64,000 bases of DNA from Bacteroidales bacterium. Its GTDB lineage: Bacteria; Bacteroidota; Bacteroidia; Bacteroidales; F082. Location of the stretch: the NCBI GenBank assembly GCA_017394865.1, contig JAFPWT010000010.1:1-64000 (forward strand), written 5' to 3'. Of this stretch, positions 54,659 through 63,519 are shown in pieces. Both the position numbers and the translations under genes were made by a program. The notes below the pieces were generated by a model. It saw only the letters and a list, made by a program, of their open reading frames with translations. It was not told where the DNA came from and did no database searches. How positions within the stretch are numbered: position 1 is the first letter of the stretch; the number at the start of each line of letters is the position of its first letter.

Positions 54659-55684
54659 ATGCAAAACATTGATTGGGCAAATTTAACATTTGGTTATTAT
54701 CCAACGAATTACAATGTCCGCTGCTATTTCCGCAACGGTAAATGGGGCGAATTGGAAGTCAGCTCCGACACCAGCATCAACATCCATATGGCTGCCACCT
54801 GCCTGCACTACGGTCAGGAAGCCTTTGAGGGCATGAAAGCCTTCCGTGGCAAGGACGGCAAAGTGCGTGTGTTCCGTTGGGACGAGAACTGCAAGCGTTT
54901 GCAGCGTTCGGCACAGGGCATCATGATGGCCGAGGTTCCGGACGAGTTGTTCAAGGAAGCCGTTGAGAAGGTCATTCGCCTCAACGCCGATTTCATCCCG
55001 CCTTATGAGACTGGTGCTTCGCTCTATCTCCGTCCGCTGCTGATCGGCACTGGCGCCCGCGTAGGTGTGAAACCCGCTGATGAGTATCTGTTCATGATCT
55101 TCGTGACTCCTGTCGGTCCTTACTTCAAGGGCGGCTTCATGGCTAACCCCTATGTGATCACCCGCAAGTACGACCGTGCTGCCCCGTTGGGCACCGGCAC
55201 CTATAAAGTCGGTGGCAACTACGCCGCTTCGCTGCGTCCGCACGTCGAGGCCTGCCATGGTGGACAGTATGCCTGCGAGTTCTATCTCGATGCCAAGGAG
55301 AAGAAGTATATCGACGAGGCTGGCGCTGCCAATTTCTTCGGTATCAAGGATAACACCTACATCACTCCTCAATCAACATCCATCTTGCCTTCCATCACCA
55401 ACAAGAGCTTGATGCAGTTGGCCGAGACCATCGGCATGAAGGTGGAACGTCGTCCTATCGCAGAGGAAGAACTTGCTACCTTCGAGGAAGCTGGCGCTTG
55501 CGGTACTGCCGCTGTGATCAGCCCGATCTCACGTATCGATGATCCCGAGAATGGCAAGTCGTACCAGTTTGGCGATGGCAAACCCGGTCCTTGGAGCCTG
55601 AAGCTTTACAACAAGCTCCGTGGTATCCAATATGGCACTGAGCCCGATGAGTTCGGCTGGACCTGGGTGATCGAGGGTATCTGA
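54659..55684 (+). CDS. ilvE: Branched-chain amino acid aminotransferase
   Basis: 341-residue fold type IV PLP enzyme for the last step of Leu, Ile and Val synthesis. Landmarks are the start NIDWANLTFGYYPT, CLHYGQEAFEGMKAFRG, YLRPLLIGTG, the PLP lysine in GTGTYKVGGNYAASL, and EAGAANFFGI. GTAAVISPISRI closes the active site. Start 54659 follows the promoter at a normal distance. A perfect hairpin terminator follows the stop, so the gene is probably its own unit. Confidence 0.96.
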   Translation: MQNIDWANLTFGYYPTNYNVRCYFRNGKWGELEVSSDTSINIHMAATCLHYGQEAFEGMKAFRGKDGKVRVFRWDENCKRLQRSAQGIMMAEVPDELFKEAVEKVIRLNADFIPPYETGASLYLRPLLIGTGARVGVKPADEYLFMIFVTPVGPYFKGGFMANPYVITRKYDRAAPLGTGTYKVGGNYAASLRPHVEACHGGQYACEFYLDAKEKKYIDEAGAANFFGIKDNTYITPQSTSILPSITNKSLMQLAETIGMKVERRPIAEEELATFEEAGACGTAAVISPISRIDDPENGKSYQFGDGKPGPWSLKLYNKLRGIQYGTEPDEFGWTWVIEGI

Positions 55685-55709
55685 TTCTCGATCGACTTTT
55701 GCGAAGTCA

Positions 55710-55740
55710 AAAAAATGCGTCACAATTTGGCGCATTTTTT
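55710..55740 (+). terminator. Terminator after ilvE
   Basis: AAAAAATGCG (55710-55719) pairs with CGCATTTTTT (55731-55740) around an 11-base loop and runs into T. It partly overlaps the -33 region of the next promoter. Confidence 0.85.
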
Positions 55741-55750
55741 TATTTTTAAT

Positions 55751-55758
55751 TATTTTTG
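55751..55758 (+). promoter_or_regulatory. -33/-7 promoter for the Omp28-like gene
   Basis: TATTTTTG with TTTG at 55726-55729 and a 21-base spacer. The -33 TTTG sits in the loop of the ilvE terminator. ATG at 55799. Confidence 0.6.
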
Positions 55759-55798
55759 TGGCGAAAATGGAGAAATGTTCAATTTAAACTGATTAAAT

Positions 55799-57814
55799 AT
55801 GAGAAAGTTTACTCTTGCCTTAATGGCTTTGCTGGCCCTCACCTTCACAGTGAAAGCTCAGCAGTATGTATCGACGGAGCCTACCAACAGGAACGTCATC
55901 CTTGAGGAGTTCACGGGTCGTGGTTGCGGCTATTGCACCGATGGACACCGTATTGCCAACCAGATCATGGCAGCTAACCCTGGTAGGGTATGGGCCATCA
56001 ACATCCATGCTGGTGGTTATGCACAGACCTCCTATCCCAACATGATTACCACTGATGGTAACACCATTCACGGTGGTTTCAGCATCAGCGGCTATCCTAC
56101 GGGTGTTGTTAACAGAACGACAGCAGCAGGCATCGACCGCGGTCAGTGGACTGGACAAGCTAATACTCAGATGAACCAGGCTTCTGAATGCAACATCGCT
56201 GGTATTGCTATGGTCAACCCCGACACGCGCGTGGCTACCATCACCGTCGAGGTGTATTATACCAGCAACAGTCTCTTTGATGAGAACTACCTCACCGTGG
56301 CCATGCTGCAAGACAGTATCCTTGGCTCGCAGAGCGACTACGGCAACTACAATCCCACGCAGTGGCTCAACGGCCAGTATGTCCACATGCACATCCTGCG
56401 CGATGTCATCACTTCAAGCGCATGGGGTGACCCTATCTCTCCCACCACACAGGGCACTTTGATTACCCGTACTTTCGAATACCCAATCCCTGAAACCATT
56501 GGCAGCCCCAACGGTGTCGATGTGGATCTCAACAATATCTTCTTCCTGGCTTGGGTGTCTGAACATCAGCAAGGCAATGCCTACCGTCCTATCCTGACGG
56601 GCTGTGAGCTGGATAAGTCGACCATGACCAATGAACCGATTTACCCGTCGATGAGTTCCGTTTCACAGTCGGTTGGCGCTTCCTGCAGCCATACCCAGTC
56701 GTTCTCCTTCGGCCTTTCCAACATTGGCACCAATGAAATCACTTCCATCCACTTCTCTGCTGAGGCCGGAGACGTGACAGAGTCATTCGATTGGAACGGC
56801 AGTCTGCCTTCAGGTGATAAGACCAATGTGGAATTCACTATGGACCTGCCTTTTGGCAATTACGACGCGATGCTGAACATTGAGGAAGTCAATGGTGAGC
56901 CTTACGAAGCCCATAGACCCTTTAATGCCGAGTGTCTCGAGTGGGCTGGGGTTTCAGTGGATGCCGATGTCACTACGCTGAAAGTGATTGTCGTCTCGGA
57001 TGCTTTTGGCGAGCAAACCACCTGGAATATCATCAACTCCGCTGGCGAAGAAGTCGCTACGGGAGGTCCTTACCAGCATGTCATTGGCACAGGTACTAAT
57101 GTCAACATGGAAAATGTTGAAGTCCCTGTCAACGACTGCTATCTGTTCAGGATTTATGACAGCAATGGCAATGGTATCTGCTGCAACTATGGCAATGGCT
57201 ATTATCAAATCAAAAATGCCAGTGGTACTGTGATTATCGATGGCGACGGTAGCTTTGGCGAAGAGGCCAAACACCTCATTTCTGTTACCAACCCCAATGC
57301 TGTAACTGTGGCTACGGTTGAGCCTCGTATTCTCGGCGACCACGAAGTTATGTTTATCGGTACCATCGCTGGTGCTGGCGACGAAGTGGGCTTCGAGTAC
57401 AAGAAACTTGTCAATCCTGAACCGATGACGGTGATGGGCGAGTTGAATGGCGATACTTTCACGGCTACGGTTGATGACTTGGATGCTGGCACCATGTACA
57501 CTGTCAAGGCTTTTGCTATGGTCGGTGGTAACAAGGTCTATGGTCAGAGCATCGATTTCCACACTTGGTTCGAGGGCGTCAGCGAGCTGGAGAACACTTT
57601 GAAGGTGTATCCTAACCCTGCTAACGACATTCTGACCGTTGAAGGCACGATGACTTCGATTGAAGTTTATAACACCGTGGGCCAGTGCATGCTTTCCAAG
57701 CAGGTGAATGGCAACACTCAGATCGACCTTTCCGGATTCAACAACGGCATCTATTTCCTCCGTGTTTACAACGATGGAGAGATGGTTGTCCGTAAGTTCT
57801 CGGTGAACCGTTAA
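55799..57814 (+). CDS. Omp28-related T9SS-sorted surface protein
   Basis: 671 residues with a signal peptide (LTFTVKAQ). Residues about 30-230 form an Omp28-type thioredoxin-like domain (ILEEFTGRGCGYCTDGHRIA, with CGYC in the redox position, and ISGYPTGVVNR). Middle beta-sandwich regions follow, including VNDCYLFRIYDSNGNGICC, a pattern seen in surface proteins of this phylum. The C-terminus is a T9SS type A sorting domain (VYPNPANDILTVEG to FNNGIYFLRVYNDG). A surface redox or adhesive role is possible. It is flanked by its own promoter and a strong terminator. Confidence 0.88.
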   Translation: MRKFTLALMALLALTFTVKAQQYVSTEPTNRNVILEEFTGRGCGYCTDGHRIANQIMAANPGRVWAINIHAGGYAQTSYPNMITTDGNTIHGGFSISGYPTGVVNRTTAAGIDRGQWTGQANTQMNQASECNIAGIAMVNPDTRVATITVEVYYTSNSLFDENYLTVAMLQDSILGSQSDYGNYNPTQWLNGQYVHMHILRDVITSSAWGDPISPTTQGTLITRTFEYPIPETIGSPNGVDVDLNNIFFLAWVSEHQQGNAYRPILTGCELDKSTMTNEPIYPSMSSVSQSVGASCSHTQSFSFGLSNIGTNEITSIHFSAEAGDVTESFDWNGSLPSGDKTNVEFTMDLPFGNYDAMLNIEEVNGEPYEAHRPFNAECLEWAGVSVDADVTTLKVIVVSDAFGEQTTWNIINSAGEEVATGGPYQHVIGTGTNVNMENVEVPVNDCYLFRIYDSNGNGICCNYGNGYYQIKNASGTVIIDGDGSFGEEAKHLISVTNPNAVTVATVEPRILGDHEVMFIGTIAGAGDEVGFEYKKLVNPEPMTVMGELNGDTFTATVDDLDAGTMYTVKAFAMVGGNKVYGQSIDFHTWFEGVSELENTLKVYPNPANDILTVEGTMTSIEVYNTVGQCMLSKQVNGNTQIDLSGFNNGIYFLRVYNDGEMVVRKFSVNR

Positions 57815-57832
57815 ACGGTGTTTTAAGTCATG

Positions 57833-57862
57833 AAAAAAGGCAGCTTTCGGGCTGCCTTTTTT
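57833..57862. terminator. Bidirectional terminator between the Omp28-like gene and pyrF
   Basis: Perfect 12-base stem AAAAAAGGCAGC / GCTGCCTTTTTT (57833-57844 and 57851-57862) with a TTTCGG loop, between convergent genes. Confidence 0.88.
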
Positions 57863-57879
57863 CTGTTTCGGTGGTCGCC

Positions 57880-58689
57880 TTATAGCAAGGCAGCCATCTG
57901 CTTTTGTAGCTTTTGCGCTTCCTCGGCTGCGCGGTCGGCGAAGTCGAACTTGTTGGAGGCATAGATAATGCCTCTCGATGAGTTGACTAGTAGGCCACAG
58001 TCTTTGTTTAGGCCATATTTGGCTACCGTCTGGAGATCGCCACCCTGAGCGCCCACGCCAGGCACCAAGAAGAAATAATCAGGCAACATCTTGCGGATTT
58101 CACCTAACTCCTCAGGATGGGTGGCACCGACTACGAACATCATCTTTTCAGAGCTGGCCCATGTGGTGGCTGTTTGGAGCACCTGCTGATACAAGAGTCT
58201 GTCACCCGTGTTGAGGTACTGGAAGTCCTTGGAACCGGCATTGGAGGTCAGTGCCAGCAGAATAACCCATTTGTCTTCAAATCCGAGGAAAGGCTCTACC
58301 GAGTCCTTACCCATATAGGGGGCAACGGTCAAAGCATCGGCTTTCAAGCTATTGAAGAAAGCCTTGGCGTAGTTGGTCGAGGTGTTGCCGATATCGCCAC
58401 GCTTGGCATCAGCGATGATGAAGATGTCTGGATAGTTGATCTTGATGTATTGGATCGTGCGCTCCAAGCTTTGCCATCCCTTGGCACCGTACACCTCGTA
58501 GAAGGCGGTGTTGGGCTTGTAGGCCACGGCAAATTCCGACGTCTTGGTGATGATCTGCTTGTTGAACTCAAAAACAGGGTCCTCTAGCGCCAATAGGTCT
58601 TGCGGAATTTTGTTGATATCGGTGTCCAAACCTACGCATAGGAAGGATTTCTTCTTTTGGATCTGCTCGATAAGTTGTTGTTTGTTCAT
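57880..58689 (-). CDS. pyrF: Orotidine-5'-phosphate decarboxylase (type 2)
   Basis: 269-residue TIM-barrel enzyme making UMP, the last step of de novo pyrimidine synthesis. [14 protein letters not shown] opens the type 2 form, [12 protein letters not shown] holds the catalytic Lys-Asp group, and [12 protein letters not shown] the phosphate loop. It is last gene of a minus-strand operon after prfA, with a five-base gap. pyrK and pyrD are elsewhere in this window (25594-27272). Confidence 0.96.
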   Translation of the reverse strand: MNKQQLIEQIQKKKSFLCVGLDTDINKIPQDLLALEDPVFEFNKQIITKTSEFAVAYKPNTAFYEVYGAKGWQSLERTIQYIKINYPDIFIIADAKRGDIGNTSTNYAKAFFNSLKADALTVAPYMGKDSVEPFLGFEDKWVILLALTSNAGSKDFQYLNTGDRLLYQQVLQTATTWASSEKMMFVVGATHPEELGEIRKMLPDYFFLVPGVGAQGGDLQTVAKYGLNKDCGLLVNSSRGIIYASNKFDFADRAAEEAQKLQKQMAALL

Positions 58690-58694
58690 ATATA

Positions 58695-59801
58695 TTATTG
58701 TTCTATATTTTCTTTCAATCGTTCGGCGTTTTCGGCCATCTGCAGGCGGTTGATGATTTCGTTGAGGTCACCATCCATCACAGCAGCAAGGTTATAGACA
58801 GTCAAACCCTCTACACGATGGTCAGTGACACGGCCTTGGGGGTAGTTGTAGGTGCGGATCTTGGCGGAGCGGTCACCGGTCGAGACCATGGTTTTACGCT
58901 TGGCGGAGATGTCGCTGATATATTTCTGGTACTCCATGTCGTAGATGCGCGTGCGCAGTCTCGCCAGAGCGCGTTCACGGTTCTTGGGTTGGTCGCGGGT
59001 CTCGGTGCACTCGATGAGGATCTCCTGCATCTCGCCCGTGTTGGGGTTCTTCCACATGTAGCGCAGACGCACGCCTGACTCCACCTTGTTCACATTCTGT
59101 CCGCCAGCGCCGCTGGAACGGAAGGTATCCCATTTGATTTCACCTTCGTTGATCTCCACGTCGAACTCTTCGGCTTCAGGTAGCACGGCTACTGAGGCAG
59201 CAGAAGTATGAATGCGGCCTTGTGTTTCGGTTTTTGGAACACGTTGCACACGATGCACCCCTGATTCGAATTTTAGGATGCCATAGCAACCGTTGCCCGT
59301 GACGGAGAAGTCGATCTCTTTGTAGCCGCCGCTGGCACCTTCGCTGACGGAGGTCACTTCAGTCTTCCAGCCTTTGGCTTCACAGAACTTCACATACATG
59401 CGGAACAAATCTCCTGCAAAGAGGCATGCCTCGTCGCCGCCCGTGCCTGCACGGATCTCCATGATGGCGTTCTTGCTGTCCTGCGGGTCTTTTGGGATCA
59501 TCATCACACGGATATCCTGCTCCAGCTGCTCGATGCGTGTTTGGGCAGAATCCAACTCCTCCTGAGCCATCTTGCGCATCTCTTCATCTTTTTCCGTGGC
59601 CAGTATTTCTTTGGCTTCCTCGATGTTGGCTTGCAGAGTCTTGTATTCTTTGAAAGCCATGACGATGGGTTCCAAATTCTTGTAGTCCTTGTTGAGCTTC
59701 ACGTATCGCTTTTGGTCAGCGGACAAGGCAGGATCAGCGAGCTGTTCGCCCATTTCTTCCCAACGGTGCTTTATTGTTTCAAGTTTTGAGGTGATGTCCA
59801 T
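58695..59801 (-). CDS. prfA: Peptide chain release factor 1
   Basis: 368 residues. It terminates translation at UAA and UAG. The peptidyl-hydrolysis motif GGQ sits in [18 protein letters not shown]. The stop-recognition tripeptide is in [11 protein letters not shown] (PKT in the P-x-T position). The C-terminal [13 protein letters not shown] is typical. It lies between purM and pyrF with gaps of three and five bases. Confidence 0.97.
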   Translation of the reverse strand: MDITSKLETIKHRWEEMGEQLADPALSADQKRYVKLNKDYKNLEPIVMAFKEYKTLQANIEEAKEILATEKDEEMRKMAQEELDSAQTRIEQLEQDIRVMMIPKDPQDSKNAIMEIRAGTGGDEACLFAGDLFRMYVKFCEAKGWKTEVTSVSEGASGGYKEIDFSVTGNGCYGILKFESGVHRVQRVPKTETQGRIHTSAASVAVLPEAEEFDVEINEGEIKWDTFRSSGAGGQNVNKVESGVRLRYMWKNPNTGEMQEILIECTETRDQPKNRERALARLRTRIYDMEYQKYISDISAKRKTMVSTGDRSAKIRTYNYPQGRVTDHRVEGLTVYNLAAVMDGDLNEIINRLQMAENAERLKENIEQ

Positions 59802-59804
59802 GGT

Positions 59805-60968
59805 TTAGTATTCGAACGTTCCAAACTCACTCTTTATCGTAAGCCGCTTCATATCCGAAGCCTCCACATGTCCAATAATTTGACTGTCTATATTAAACTC
59901 CTTGGCAATAGCAATCATCTCGTTGGCAGCTTTTTCGTTGGTGTAAATCTCCAGACGGTGACCCATATTGAAGACTTTGTACATCTCCTTCCAGTCGGTG
60001 CCGGAGGCCTGTTGGATCATACGGAACAAGGGAGGAAGCTGAAGCATGTTGTCCTTCACGATGTGAAGCTTGTCAACAAAATGCAATACCTTGGTCTGGG
60101 CACCGCCGCTGCAATGGATGACGCCATGGATCTGCTTGCGGAACTCCTTCAGGATGGGGATCATCAGCGGGGCGTAGGTGCGGGTGGGTGAAAGGATGAG
60201 TTTGCCCACGTCCATACCAGGAACCTCAGTGGGATCAGTTAGTTTATGCGGACCGGAATACACTAAATTCTCCGGAATGCTGTGATCGTAGCTCTCGTCG
60301 TATTTCTCAGCCAGATAATGGCCCAGCATGTCATGGCGTGCTGAGGTGAGGCCGTTGCTGCCCATGCCACCGTTGTAGCTGTTCTCGTAGGTGGCTTGTC
60401 CATAGGAGGCGAAGGCCATGATGACGTCGCCAGGCTGCAGGTTGTTCTCGATGACTTCATCACGTCGGATGCGAGTGGTCACAGTGCTATCCACGATGAC
60501 GGTGCGCACCAGATCACCCACGTCAGCGGTCTCGCCGCCGGTGAGGTAGATGCCGATACCCAACTTGCGCAGCTTCTCCAAGAAGTGCTCCGTGCCGTTG
60601 ATGAGGGCGGAGATGACCTCTCCTGGGATCAGGTTTTTATTTCTTCCGATGGTAGACGAAAGCAGCATGTTGTCGGTGGCGCCCACGCAGATGAGGTCGT
60701 CGGTGTTCATCACCACGGCATCCTGAGCCACGCCTTCCCACACGCTCATGTCGCCCGTTTCTTTCCAGTAGAGGTAGGCCAATGAGGATTTTGTTCCTGC
60801 GCCGTCGGCGTGCATGATGTTGCAGTATTCGGGGTTGCCGCCGAGGATGTCGGGGATGATCTTGCAAAAAGCATTGGGATAGAGCCCCTTGTCGAGGTTC
60901 TTGATGGCGTTGTGGATGTCTTCCTTTTCGGCGGAGACGCCGCGTTGGCTATAACGTTGGTTATCCAT
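59805..60968 (-). CDS. purM: Phosphoribosylformylglycinamidine cyclo-ligase (AIR synthetase)
   Basis: 387 residues. ATP-dependent ring closure of FGAM to AIR in purine synthesis. It begins with YSQRGVSAEKEDIHNAI, followed by HADGAGTKSSLAYLYW, VMNTDDLICVGA and the TGGETADVGD loop of the PurM/ThiL ATPase fold. Its ATG shares one base with the upstream stop (TAATG), so translation is coupled to the PorE-like gene. The enzyme is a little longer than the E. coli one, as is usual in Bacteroidota. Confidence 0.96.
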   Translation of the reverse strand: MDNQRYSQRGVSAEKEDIHNAIKNLDKGLYPNAFCKIIPDILGGNPEYCNIMHADGAGTKSSLAYLYWKETGDMSVWEGVAQDAVVMNTDDLICVGATDNMLLSSTIGRNKNLIPGEVISALINGTEHFLEKLRKLGIGIYLTGGETADVGDLVRTVIVDSTVTTRIRRDEVIENNLQPGDVIMAFASYGQATYENSYNGGMGSNGLTSARHDMLGHYLAEKYDESYDHSIPENLVYSGPHKLTDPTEVPGMDVGKLILSPTRTYAPLMIPILKEFRKQIHGVIHCSGGAQTKVLHFVDKLHIVKDNMLQLPPLFRMIQQASGTDWKEMYKVFNMGHRLEIYTNEKAANEMIAIAKEFNIDSQIIGHVEASDMKRLTIKSEFGTFEY

Positions 60969-63421
60969 TATTTGAAAATGAGTTTCTTTTCTTTGGTGTC
61001 GAACTCGAAGGTACCCATCTGGTTCAGGGTGTTTTTGCCAATGACCCAGCTTTCAACCATCTTTTGGACCACCTTAACTGGTACGTTGTAAAGGGTCTTG
61101 TTGGCGATGCGCACCTCTTTCAGGGTGAAGATGGCTCCATTGGCCACGGTGCCGGTGCCGAGAATCTTCTCGACATCGCCTTGGAAGTTGTCGCGGTTGA
61201 TGCGTCCCTCTTTCAGCAGTCGCAGTGTTGTAGCTTCTGATGCGCAGAACTCGGCGTTTTGGCTATAGGTGAAGGTCTCCCTGTAGCCGTCGACATTGGC
61301 TTCAAAGGTGAAGTAGCCTCGTTTGTCGGTGGAGAATCCAACGAAGTTGGTCTCTGTCGGGTTGATGGTGATGTTGACGGTGCCGCCGTCGCCGATCTCG
61401 GTGCGTGGCACGTAGTCTTTCGAGAGGATGCGGAACTCGGTGCGGCGGTTCATCTGGTGAGCAGCCTCCCTAAGTTCGTTGCTGGGCAGCTTGTTGATAT
61501 AAGCCTCGGTGAGTTGGGTTCCAGCCTTGAAGGTGTAACCTTTCACGGTGATGTCTTTCTGGATGGTACGTGGCACACGTTCGCCGTAGCCCTTGGCGGT
61601 GAGTCGTTGTGGGTCGATGCCACGGATGATCAGGTAGTCCACCACGCTTTGGGCACGCTTCTGCGAGAGGATGTCGTTGCTTTCCTCGGAGGCACGGGCA
61701 TCAGTATGGGAGGCCAGTTCGATGGTGATGGTCGGGTTGACCTGCAGGGTCTCGATCAGGCCTTGCAGTGAATCTTCGAACTGAGGCTTGAGATCCCATT
61801 TGCCCAGATCGTAGAGGATGTCGGGCAGCATGATGGGTTCTTCGGGAATGGGCTGGATGGTGTATTCTTTCACGAAGTCCTTGCTGAATTCCAGTCCCAC
61901 GGTGGTCTCGGTAGCGCTAAGGGTGAAGTAGTTGTCCTTATCGATGGTGATGTCGTAGGTGGTGTTTTTGTTAACCTGTGACTCGCTGAAGTTGAAGTAT
62001 CCTTTTTCGTTGGTGCGGGTGCTCATCACGGAGCCGTCGGAGCCCACGAAGCGCACGGTGGCGTTGGAGACGTATTGCAGGGTGTTTTCGTCTTTGACGG
62101 TACCCGAGAAGGTGAAGTAGATCTGTGGTTCCTCGAAGTAATAGATGTTGTCGATGCCGCGGCTGTTACCTCTGTTGGACGACACGAAGCCTCTTTCCTC
62201 GGTGGGATGGAAGCAGATGGCGAAGTCGTCGCTAGTGGAGTTCATGGGGTATTTGAGGTTGACGGGTTGTCCCCAGTTGCCTGCGGTGTCGACTGTGGTG
62301 ACGAAGATGTCGAGTCCGCCCATGCCTCCGTGTCCGTTGGAGGAGAAGTAAAGGGTGGTGTCGTTGCGCAGGAAGGGGAACACCTCATCGCCGGCAGTGT
62401 TGACGTTCTCGCCGAGGTTGAAAGGACGGCCGAAGGGTTCGCTGGCGCTTTTGCGTGTCGATACCCAGAGGTCTTTGCCTCCGAAGCCGCCTCTGCGTTC
62501 GGCGGAGAAATATAGTACCAACTCGTTGTCGGTGAGGGTGGGGTGCCCCACGATGTCGAGTGTGTCGACGGTGGCGATTTCGACGGGGACGGCTTTGGAG
62601 AAGGCGCCTGCTGATTTCGAGGCGACCATGATCTGGCAGCCGTTTTTGCGGTGTTCGCCGGCCAGACAACGGGTGAAATACAGTTTGGTGCAGTTGGTGT
62701 TCATGAAGCCAACGCCGTCGCTGTCGTCGGTGTTGATGCTTTCGCTCTCATCGGCGAGGACGGGGGTGCTCCAGTCGCCTTTGCGGTCTTGTTTAGAAGA
62801 CCAGAAGTCGGTGAAGTTCTGCCCAGTGATATCTTCTTTCTCGCCTCCTGTGGCACCGTTGCGTGAGGAGGTGAAGATGATTTCGTTATAGTTGGTGCTG
62901 GTCCAAATGGCTCCGAAGTCGGAGTTTTTGGAGTTGACCTTCTTCAGCTCGGTGAGTTCATAGCGCGAGGGGTTGTCGATCCAATCCTGGATGAGGAGGG
63001 TGGTCTCAAGTCCGAGTCGGCCTCGTGGGTCGTCAGGCACAGCTTTGATATAGGTCTCGTAGCATTCGATGGCGTCGTTGAACTTCTCGTTGGTCTTGAA
63101 GGTCTCGGCGGCATTCAGGTAGACTTCGGGATGGGTGTTGGGGAAGTCGGTTTTGAGGACTCTCTTATAGTAAGGCTCGGCACGTTTGCTGAGGCCGATC
63201 AGACGGTAGCATTCACCTGTCTGGTAGCTGATGCGGTCGCGCTCGGCTTTGTTGCGCTTGCTTCTCTTGTAGGCTCTTTTATAGAGGTCGGCTGCTTCGG
63301 CGTATTGTTTTCTTTCGAAGGCGAGGTCGGCGTTTTTGGCGGGGTTTCTCCGTTGTGCGCAAAGGTCGGGACTTAGGCCGAGGCACAGGAGTGAAAGCAG
63401 GATGATGATATATCTTTTCAT
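60968..63421 (-). CDS. PorE-like OmpA family protein with a terminal retropepsin-like domain
   Basis: 817 residues, exported (signal ends PDLCAQ). TPR repeats span about 25-150 and a PD40-type propeller about 170-430 (LYFTRCLAGEHRKNG, VLYFSAERRGGFGGKDLW). A carboxypeptidase-regulatory-like domain spans about 440-530 and OmpA_C about 550-675 (IELASHTDARASEESN, GYGERVP). This order matches PorE of the T9SS, which binds peptidoglycan. The last 141 residues align with a bacterial retropepsin-like fold, but the catalytic DTGxS place reads SQNAEFCAS. Start 63421 is chosen at the signal peptide. Coupled to purM by TAATG. Confidence 0.82.
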   Translation of the reverse strand: MKRYIIILLSLLCLGLSPDLCAQRRNPAKNADLAFERKQYAEAADLYKRAYKRSKRNKAERDRISYQTGECYRLIGLSKRAEPYYKRVLKTDFPNTHPEVYLNAAETFKTNEKFNDAIECYETYIKAVPDDPRGRLGLETTLLIQDWIDNPSRYELTELKKVNSKNSDFGAIWTSTNYNEIIFTSSRNGATGGEKEDITGQNFTDFWSSKQDRKGDWSTPVLADESESINTDDSDGVGFMNTNCTKLYFTRCLAGEHRKNGCQIMVASKSAGAFSKAVPVEIATVDTLDIVGHPTLTDNELVLYFSAERRGGFGGKDLWVSTRKSASEPFGRPFNLGENVNTAGDEVFPFLRNDTTLYFSSNGHGGMGGLDIFVTTVDTAGNWGQPVNLKYPMNSTSDDFAICFHPTEERGFVSSNRGNSRGIDNIYYFEEPQIYFTFSGTVKDENTLQYVSNATVRFVGSDGSVMSTRTNEKGYFNFSESQVNKNTTYDITIDKDNYFTLSATETTVGLEFSKDFVKEYTIQPIPEEPIMLPDILYDLGKWDLKPQFEDSLQGLIETLQVNPTITIELASHTDARASEESNDILSQKRAQSVVDYLIIRGIDPQRLTAKGYGERVPRTIQKDITVKGYTFKAGTQLTEAYINKLPSNELREAAHQMNRRTEFRILSKDYVPRTEIGDGGTVNITINPTETNFVGFSTDKRGYFTFEANVDGYRETFTYSQNAEFCASEATTLRLLKEGRINRDNFQGDVEKILGTGTVANGAIFTLKEVRIANKTLYNVPVKVVQKMVESWVIGKNTLNQMGTFEFDTKEKKLIFK

Positions 63422-63449
63422 GATCATGACGTGATTCACATTAATTTCG

Positions 63450-63457
63450 CAAAGATA
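63450..63457 (-). promoter_or_regulatory. -7 element for the PorE-like operon (TATCTTTG)
   Basis: Minus-strand TATCTTTG 28 bases before the start at 63421. It probably drives the PorE-like gene, purM, prfA and pyrF together. Confidence 0.62.
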
Positions 63458-63463
63458 CGAAAA

Positions 63464-63497
63464 AAAAAGAATCCCGCCCATCGGCAGGATTCTTTTT
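63464..63497 (-). terminator. Terminator after secDF
   Basis: AAAAAGAATCC (63464-63474) pairs with GGATTCTTTTT (63487-63497). It follows the secDF stop on the minus strand and lies just upstream of the PorE-like promoter. Confidence 0.78.
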
Positions 63498-63519
63498 AGT
63501 TTGAAAGAAATAGTTTATG

